Shown: positions 57,401 through 64,000 of the stretch, in pieces
How positions within the stretch are numbered: position 1 is the first letter of the stretch
Layout: the number at the start of each line of letters is the position of its first letter
Assembly: GCA_029379385.1 (NCBI GenBank)
Contig: CM055608.1
Location: 25,666,350-25,730,349, forward strand
Length of the DNA stretch: 64,000 nucleotides
Direction of reading: 5' to 3'
Source of the DNA: Quillaja saponaria
Lineage: Eukaryota; Streptophyta; Magnoliopsida; Fabales; Quillajaceae
The notes under the pieces: model-generated
Databases searched by the model: none
What the model was told of the DNA's origin: nothing
Seen by the model: the letters and a program-made list of their open reading frames with translations, nothing else
Translations under genes and position numbers: made by a program

Positions 57401-60400
57401 GAACTATGGTATTGAATTACTATAATGTGAAGAGCACAAAGAACTTCCAAAATCAGCATATGCATTAGGACTCAAATAATAAAATTACAAATCAGATTTA
57501 TTGTCAAAAATGCAAAAAAAGATGAGCATGATTATTAGGAATGCTGAGAGCATAAGGGCACTAGACAACAAGTAACAGAATTGCAGATGTAGTAATCCAG
57601 CATCATTAAAGAAAACAGCCATGAACGCCCTATATGCAAAGAAATCTGATCATACTTGATTTATTAAGTTGAGCATGCACATACTTTTCAACACCATTGT
57701 TTCAGTTAAACATTAAGCATATCAGTAAGACACATTAAAATGCCACCACTTACACATTATCAATCATCTCAAGTTATAAATAAAAAAACTTATGTATTTA
57801 TATGGTTTCCCTTCCTACAATGTGCATACCTGTGACCATGGTCATTGGTACACAAGTAAAAGGGTATAAGAAAGAAAACAAGGTATGCAGGAAGGATAAT
57901 AGATATGTAGCACAAACTAAAGTCACAAAAGTTACCTCTTTAAATTTTCTTCCTCGCGTTAGTGAAAAATGTTATCATGCACATAAAAACTTAGTTTGCT
58001 CTTTAATCCTTCTAGCTCCTGTAACTTTCACTTTCTCTAGGGCATGATGTCTACTCATTTTATGTTTGACTTTGATGGTTTTGTTTAGAGAACCTTATTA
58101 CAAGAAAGAAGGTAATTTTCTGAGTGTAACAAAAGAGTAAAAAATTAGTTTTTTAGATTTTATACAATTGTCTTCTAACACACAATGAAACGGACATTAT
58201 CAATGCAATGTTTCAACAATATAGATACATACAAACACGCACAACATCCACATAAGAGGATAAAATGGGAGACATGGACTTACATTTGCTCCTTACAAGA
58301 CGACAACAACTTCCTGTAGATGCACATGACTATTTTTGCAGATTGAAAATTCTCACTTCTCAACTCTTTGTAACACCTCTGCTCAAGGGTATCTGCGATC
58401 TGATCACCAACCATATAAGTTTTGTCAACACCGACAACTTAAAGTCTAAAAACTTGAGCTTTGATAGGGAAATTATGATCACTTTTATAATCCTTATTGA
58501 ATACGATTGCATGTAAGCATTTCCATTCAATGGGATAATAAACACAAAAGACTTTAATACTAAATGCATTTTTAGTTCTCAAGATTTGTTAACATGACAA
58601 TTACTATATATAGGCAGAAAAAAGTTCCTCAAATCCAATCACCATCTTAGAGAAAAAGTCAGGCAATAAGAGGAATAGAAACTTGAATATCATAACTTCA
58701 AAAGTTCCTTCACCCAAAAAAAAAACAATGCAAAAGTTCTTGTCTATCATGCTTAGTATCTTCTATAAGAAAGTCAATGTTTTAACAGGATCCTAGTGAA
58801 AATGAGTTCTTGTCTATCATGCTAGTATCTCCTGTAAGAGATGCAAATAGAGCTTTATACACGCAAAAGAAATTACTGAAGGTAAGAGGCAACTAAATAT
58901 CAACTATATACTTTAAGATCATTTCTGGTACGAAATGTTGGGCTGTTCACAAACTAGTGTCCACAGTGTTGAATGTAGCAAAGAGTCAAAGAGTAGTATT
59001 GAGTATCACAAGAAAAGATAACAAAATAAGAACATTCAAACTAAGTTAGGCATAACATCTACTGAGGATAGGGATGAGGAAAAATCATTTAAGATAGTTT
59101 TGTCATGCACAATGTAGATAAATAAATATCCTTGCATTGAAAAGCAAAACAACACAACTAGAAAATTTAAACGAATTAGAAAGAGTATCAAAAGATTGAC
59201 ATGGTTAAAACTTAAAAGTGATAAATATGAATATGACTGCAAGAGATGTAGTGGATGATATAACTTGAAGTACAATTGAAAAGCAAAAGAGCATTCAAGT
59301 GATGGATTGTGATTAGTATCAAATATGGGTTCACAAGGCCAACCCCTAGTTTATAGGATCAAGGCTGGACGTTATATGAAATGATGTGGTAACGGATGAA
59401 ACGGAATGATGAAGTGACCAATCTGAAAGGTAATATATCTAGTTGACTTGTGTACTACTCCATCTTGTACTATAGGGGTCCTTAATGTGAGATACTAAAA
59501 CCTATCATTTTCGTCCCTTTTAGTTGAGTGGTTCTTTTAATAGGTATTAACCTCTTGCAGAGCAGTCTGGAGCTTAAATCCAACCTAGAAGCTCCAGTTT
59601 TTATGATGACAGTATTTCAGCACAATGTAAGTTCTAGAGTTGTATTTTGTCCATGTCCTTGGAAAAGGGTGTTAGGAATATAATAGTAATGTATTGTTAA
59701 GTCCCACATTGCTTAAACGTGGAAGTCTATGTTTTATTGTTTACTACAAATAAAGGTTATAGATGTAGGCTTTGATTTACCAATCAAGCCTAGAATCTTT
59801 TTCCTCATTCTATTTTATTTAACAAAGGGTTTCTGCATGAAAAGCGTTAGAGATTAGAATCAATTTTCTGGCCATCGCCTAATCAGTTAAGTTGTTAAAC
59901 TGAATGTTTTTAGACACATATATCTTATGCTAATGAACAGTGAACAGGTTGTACAATCTCTCTTTCATACTATAAATAAGTCGGTTTTCCAATAGTCAAG
60001 TGGGTATATTTTCTCATTATTTGTACAGTAATCAGTATTATAAATCTTTGGTTCATATATGAACATCAATTGAAGATGTCTCGAATAGAACTCAAAAGAA
60101 ATAAATACACTTGCACCCCTATTGTTATGAGCATCTTATAGTTAATCCTTGTAAAGCCTTCAGTTGCCGTAACACTTCCCGTACTTGAACAAGGTTTTAT
60201 TTTATTACCAATCTTATAAATAAGAACCATAAAATGAAAAGATTAGTTTGTAAACCAGGCTTAAAAATGTTTGATGCCTATGTTCCAGCCATGATGTCCA
60301 AAATATGTCTCTGGTCAACAATATTAACTGCTATTTAATGTACAAAATGATTAATTGTCATACTGCTCAAGTAAACATAACGGTATAATGTACACAACCA

Positions 60401-62105
60401 ATTCATGTAGATATTACAATAACAATAGCAAATGAGACAAATAGTTTATGATATACTAGTATATAAGATTAAACAGTGTCTCTAAGACCTGCTTTAAGAC
60501 GTCACCTTTGGAATGCGTAAAGGATTTTTTGCAGCATATTCACATAGTTTTCCTATTTTCCGATCATTCACCCCTTCCTCCTGTCAACTCATAAGTAAAA
60601 AAATGTCAATAGGACAGAGGTTCAAATGGAGGGAAAATAATATCATGATTTCATTTTTGAATCCATCTTTCAAATGGAACATAAGCCGGCATTTCTGCTT
60701 GTAGACAAGATGACAACTTTTCAAGGGAAATTGATATCATATGAACTCGTTAAACTCAAATAGTATAAGCCAAACGAAAGCACAAGAAGAAGCAACAATG
60801 TGAATGTATTAAACAATTATAATGGAAATAAGGAAACCAACAGCATTTAAGGGCCTCTGACCTCTCTTCAATTCCATATCTAACTATAACAGATTGGATG
60901 CAAAAAGAATGCAAATAAGGCAACCAACAGCATTTATCTGCCCTTTATTTCTTCCCACAAATTTTTAGAAACAGCCAAATACCACTATACCAGTATGCCC
61001 CTATACTACGGTCCTTCTCATCGTCAAAATATATGCATAGCTCTAATCAGTGTTATTAAAGGTAAACCTCAGGCTCAAAAGAAGAGAGGCCACAGCCCTC
61101 TTGCCTCTGCATCTCTAGGGTGAGGCATGTTCACTCAGGCAACACCTAGCCCCCTCCGGCACGCTCCCTCAAGCACGGCCCTAGGCCCCTAGTGCACTAT
61201 TAGCTTGGCTTTTTAGGAATTTAAAAGGCCAAAACACTATTGTTTTTGGTTCAGAGCTTGTTTTTATTTGCTGGACTTAGTGAACTAGTTGTTGTACCTC
61301 TCGCCTTTAGCTAGATTTTTCTGTTTTAACTCATTTATGATTTATTAACCAATGGACTAGTCCTTGTTATTGTCTACACAAAATGCATAACGGGATACTC
61401 CACTCCTGACCAATTATTAACAGTATAAAACAAACAACAATATCAGCACTTCATCTCAAAAATAAAACATGGAAATGATAAGCAATCATTGTAATAAGGA
61501 AATCTTTTCGAGGGTTGGATATTAGAGTCTAGAAACAGACCAAATTTGTATATTTAAAAACCTATTTTCTAAGACCAAGAGCATATACAGATTACAGACT
61601 AAGAAATGGAGGATTATCTAGCAAAAATTAAATAGAAACAGCTACACAATACTTTAAACAGGAAAAAGTTTCAATGACATCATCCACCAACGATGGCTAA
61701 AGCTTGATAGTACTGGAGTCGACTAAATAAGGCAAATCCGAGAAACAAAAGTGTAGTGAAGTAAAACAAACTTTTATGTACCAACAAGCAACAAAACAAA
61801 GAAAAGAACTTCACATTCATCTCCACCTATCCTTCCTTCTTCATTCAGTGAAAGATAAGAAGCAAGCAAATATTACTGCTTGTTCTTTTCAAATTAATAG
61901 TAGCAATAATATTAATGCAGTATAATTTAGATACAGCTATATTGGAAGAATATCTAACCGGGTTATGGGGAAATATATCGGCAATCAGCTTCTTGTACCT
62001 CTTCACGGGCTGCCTAGATCTGGTCCGCAATGCAGGACAAAAGAAACAAAGACTGCCGCATGCCGGCAAAACTTGACGGGAAACAACACCCGATACGAGG
62101 CTCAT
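42438..62105 (-). CDS. EFR3-like armadillo-type protein (SEMI-ROLLED LEAF 2 / EFOP family), 19 exons
   Basis: Nineteen exons join into 1029 residues: 62105-61959, 60580-60506, 58399-58284, 57040-56926, 56790-56662, 55202-55155, 53346-53147, 53046-52850, 52727-52435, 52294-52145, 52065-51643, 50058-49909, 49518-49446, 44392-44265, 43952-43752, 43555-43415, 43340-43239, 43102-42866, 42602-42438. The start MSLVSGVVSRQVLPACGSLC was chosen as the first ATG before the conserved VVSRQVLP. C16, C20 and C23 next to a basic patch (RTRSRQPVKRYKK) are candidate S-acylation and membrane-binding sites. The body is helical-repeat sequence, with family motifs LIKHLDHKNVL, MRHLRKSIHCSLDD, SVFSSSAALFDKLRNEK and the C-terminus SSPYDNFLKAAGC. 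In yeast, animals and plants, EFR3 proteins anchor the PI4-kinase alpha complex at the plasma membrane; the same role is inferred here. Intron 10 is GC-AG; intron 13 (~5 kb) holds a LINE. Confidence 0.95.
44645..44765 (-). repeat. SINE-like (tRNA-derived) element
   Basis: On the - strand, tagttggctgactggtaagc (44751-44732) resembles an A box and ggtttcgggttcaatttcc (44710-44692) resembles a B box with about 21 bp between them. No folded tRNA cloverleaf is evident, so a SINE is more likely. It lies in intron 13 of the EFR3-like gene. Confidence 0.5.
45470..48300 (-). mobile_element. Decayed L1-type LINE
   Basis: Read on the - strand and across several frames, the pieces follow the L1 order: KVPSLDGLL and FTEFFDNG near 48130-48230; DFSPISLLTSVYEILTKVFFNRL near 48000-48070 (reverse-transcriptase motif FRPISL); a degraded core in which FADD reads FIDDTICFLEAN near 47580; and a C-terminal zinc region with CLQNYETNEHLCLHCLFVW near 46700-46800. 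A 3' untranslated region ends near 45470 with the tail complement of tttctttatagg. Many stops and frameshifts make it inactive. It lies in intron 13, in the same orientation as the EFR3-like gene. Confidence 0.75.
50630..50954 (-). repeat. Pair of ~97-bp direct repeats with 131-bp spacer (LTR-like)
   Basis: Copies at 50630-50724 and 50856-50954 share gtaactcccacatt(a/g)ctaag, then a conserved cttcatactctt-type segment, aagtaaata(g/a)gcctctact and ttaagagt(a/g)aggct. The spacer is GC-richer than the flanks. On the - strand the first copy begins tgttggagcc, an LTR-like start. It may be a very short LTR element or a remnant. It lies in intron 11 of the EFR3-like gene. Confidence 0.55.
50985..51090 (-). 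repeat. LINE 3' UTR fragment
   Basis: Shares phrases with the L1-type 3' region at 45530-45610: ataaacaa..., aagcttaaaac versus aaacttaaaac, cttgtca(t/a)...gttgcatatc. No coding part is visible. Confidence 0.4.
51159..51608. repeat. Tandem duplication, two ~220-230-bp units
   Basis: Units at 51159-51378 and 51379-51608 both begin tattagcttgtgttatcatc and end cttgaagtagcatattaag. They differ by a few substitutions and a 10-bp indel. The second unit ends 35 bp from exon 11 of the EFR3-like gene, inside intron 11. Confidence 0.92.
52066..52144 (-). other. Non-canonical GC-AG intron (EFR3-like gene intron 10)
   Basis: The donor AACAAG|GCAAGA and acceptor gctgtag join ...NLSYHNK to TFPEALFHQLLLAMVHPDHE in phase 0, as in related proteins. 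The nearest GT (AGAA|GTGAAT) would put a stop codon into the following exon. Confidence 0.87.
53372..53453. repeat. Perfect 41-bp tandem duplication
   Basis: Two back-to-back copies of a 41-bp unit starting ctggtgagctcaaaagg and ending tttaatcctaa, in intron 6 of the EFR3-like gene, 26 bp from exon 7. Confidence 0.92.
54670..54925 (-). repeat. L1-type LINE 3' end
   Basis: On the - strand a coding-free segment contains cttgtgtactagggtttgct and ends in acctatcaaaaagaaagaaa, which is typical of plant L1 3' ends. It lies in intron 6 of the EFR3-like gene. Confidence 0.45.
55487..55743. repeat. Tandem duplication, 141-bp period (1.8 copies)
   Basis: A 116-bp segment starting ggaaggcacatgtcctctca and ending cttattccatagag occurs at 55487-55602 and 55628-55743 with only a few differences. 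It lies in intron 5 of the EFR3-like gene. Confidence 0.9.
59670..59824 (+). repeat. Solo LTR of the short-LTR family with target-site duplication
   Basis: A 155-bp LTR starts TGTTAGGAATATAATAG and ends TTTATTTAACA, related over its whole length to the LTRs at 20615 and 21458. It is flanked by a perfect 5-bp duplication, aaggg (59665-59669 and 59825-59829). This is the mark of an insertion followed by LTR-LTR recombination. It lies in intron 2 of the EFR3-like gene, antisense to it. Confidence 0.92.
61045..61235. repeat. GC-rich dispersed repeat (AGGC/GCCT-rich)
   Basis: A GC-rich block with many gcct/aggc motifs begins at the phrase tcagtgttattaaaggtaaa, in contrast to the AT-rich intron. 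Related GCCTC-rich repeats with this leading phrase are common in plant genomes. The ends are not defined. It lies in intron 1 of the EFR3-like gene. Confidence 0.35.
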
Positions 62106-64000
62106 TTCAAAAATCCAAATGCTACCCAATCAGTATAATACCAATATGCCTTAAAATTGAGCTTTCTTTCCCTTCTAAGTAACTCAAATCTAGGATTTTC
62201 GATGCCAAGAAAGGAAAGAAAGGCTAGACGCCAATGGGTACCTCTCAAATCAATTCAAAGCCTGAAAATTACAATTTTGAGGTTTCTAAACCTCCTCCTA
62301 AATCACAACCTGAGAAAGAGAAAAAATAATAATGTATCTTCAAAACTAACAATAGGGTTTTTACTAAATTATGAACCAAAATAAAGCAACTCCGATCAAT
62401 GTCTGAAACTGCTGACCAGAGGCTGGAAACCAGTCTAAACCATGCGAAATATTCACGCGAAATCCAGCATATTCTACCGCAGAGCTATGACATCCTTCTT
62501 TGTGTTTCTCCCTCTAAAATTTTATCTTCTTCTCTTTCCAAAGATGGTAACCCATTTCTCTCTCCCTCTTCTCGTGGAATTATATATGAAATGTAAAATG
62601 TAATGATAGAAAACACCAAACGTCCTGGCGCCTGCCAACTCTGAATGAAGGAATGAAAACTTTGATTCCAAATGCAACGGTTTATTGCGGTGGGCCCTCT
62701 AAGTCTTTCAAAGTATTAATTGGGATATAATCAGATACCGTTGTTAACTTTGATTCGATCAAAGTAGTAGGCCTTATATAAGCCGTTGATTTGTGGGGCC
62801 ATGATAAGTTGGCAGATGAAGTATAGTTTGAGACTACTATTAAGTTTAACGTTCTGGCTGAACAGTGAGATAGTAATTTAAAAAAAATAATAACTTGTAA
62901 ATATTTTTAACAAAAAAGTGTTTCACACTTAAGATTTTTATAAATAAAAAGTTTATAATATTTATTACGCTAATTATCATGAATTTGGTATTATTAATAA
63001 AAAATTTTAATTTTTACAAATCATATTTATTATAATTTAGCAAATGTTCGTTAAAATTGTTTATTTATATTGATTTAGTGCCTATAAGACATATGTTAAG
63101 GTGATAACTATATATATTTTTTATAATTTATTATATTGATTTCAATGTTACTTAATAAAAATTTATTATCTGTTAAATGTTTTCAAATCATATTTATTAT
63201 ATATTATTAAATAAACTTAAGGTGATCATTAGATAAATATTGTCTTAAAAGTAGTTGGTCATGATTAAAATAATTAAATATTTTAGTTTTCAATGACTAT
63301 ATTTATTGACCTTAACAATAAGGCAACCATTAAAAAAAAATAACCACTTTAAAATTAGCGTTTAGAAAATAAAAGAAAAAATTTGAATTGAGTGAGTTTA
63401 GTTTGTATTTTGAATTCACAAGTTGATATTGAGTTTGTGTGTTTTAAACCCACCACAAACTCTAAATTTCTAATGAGTTTTTGAGTTGAGCCAAACTCAA
63501 ATGAATTTGTGGATTGATTGGAAATGAGTTTGAGTTCACCTAGTGCAACACAAATTCAAAAGCATCCCTAGTTAACTTTCCTCTTTTAACCAACCCAGCT
63601 TTTAAGCAGATAAATGGTAATGATTAGTATGAGGCCTAGGGAAAAAGAAAAGAAAGTGATCAATTCCCAGTCTTAAGAAACCTCATTTAAGTGAAAAATA
63701 CGCTTCATGGCAATGACTGTTGATTACATGAGAGGGGTTCTAGATATTCGTTGCTGACTTGCTGCCCTCTTGTCAAATGTGAAGCACTCGAGTGCCACAA
63801 AAAGAATACAATCCTCATGAGCCATGTGAATGATAACTCAAAAGCGGCAGAGGCAGGCTTTCTGAATAGATTATAAATTTTAGCAGGTGATTACATGACA
63901 ATGTCAGTTCAAAACAATGTTAGCTGCAGTATCAGCAAGAGGCTAAGGAAAGAAGATAGCAATCTAGAAGAGGAAGACTAGCGTGATGAAATAGATAAGC
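62106..64000. other. Upstream region of the EFR3-like gene and intergenic DNA
   Basis: The first ~500 bp should contain the 5' UTR and promoter of the EFR3-like gene; a TATA-like tatataa lies on the - strand near 62580-62588. Beyond 62640 the DNA is AT-rich, then becomes mixed after ~63600. No coding frame, RNA gene or clear repeat is supported in the last 400 bp, which might belong to a gene beyond the window. Confidence 0.4.

Overview
The window is nuclear DNA of a flowering plant, almost certainly a eudicot. It is very AT-rich, its genes have many short exons separated by long AT-rich introns with plant-type splice sites, and several introns hold plant-type LINE, short-LTR and SINE remnants. 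The species cannot be named from the sequence. No bacterial-style operon, CRISPR array, rRNA gene or intact tRNA gene was seen.

Layout. (1) 256-1714, + strand: the last three exons of a small plant protein with a C-terminal helix-turn-helix-like region; its 5' end lies outside the window. (2) 25829-2220, - strand: a complete 26-exon gene for an insulin-degrading-enzyme-like M16 metalloprotease (968 aa, PXM16/IDE1 type), with all zinc and catalytic residues present. (3) 25830-34432: about 8.6 kb of gene-poor, AT-rich DNA with small repeats. (4) 34433-37221, + strand: a two-exon LRR receptor-like kinase of the PXC3 type (887 aa) whose kinase domain lacks the catalytic HRD and DFG motifs. (5) 38956-38636, - strand: a two-exon gene for a conserved 79-residue single-membrane-span protein of unknown role, probably with a non-coding first exon near 40.2-40.3 kb. 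(6) 62105-42438, - strand: a complete 19-exon gene for an EFR3-like armadillo-type protein (1029 aa, SEMI-ROLLED LEAF 2 / EFOP type), expected to hold PI4-kinase alpha at the plasma membrane. (7) 62106-64000: intergenic DNA.

From memory, the protease, PXC3-type kinase and EFR3-type genes are also close neighbours in Arabidopsis (At2g41790, At2g41820, At2g41830), so the window looks like a conserved collinear block whose introns and spacers have been enlarged by transposons. The genes do not form an obvious pathway.

Mobile DNA sits mainly in introns. There is one short-LTR family at three loci: a two-LTR copy with a target-site duplication (20615-21611), a solo LTR with a target-site duplication (59670-59824), and an inverted LTR (4258-4411). 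There are also an RTE-type LINE with an almost open reverse-transcriptase frame (about 16288-17699), a decayed L1-type LINE (about 45470-48300), several LINE 3' ends, a possible Helitron, a MITE-like family and SINE-like pieces.

The most unusual signal is that three different genes each contain one intron whose reading frame requires a GC-AG splice pair rather than GT-AG. I did not find a convincing new multi-gene system; the best leads are the GC-AG introns, the short TA...CA LTR element and the 79-residue protein.
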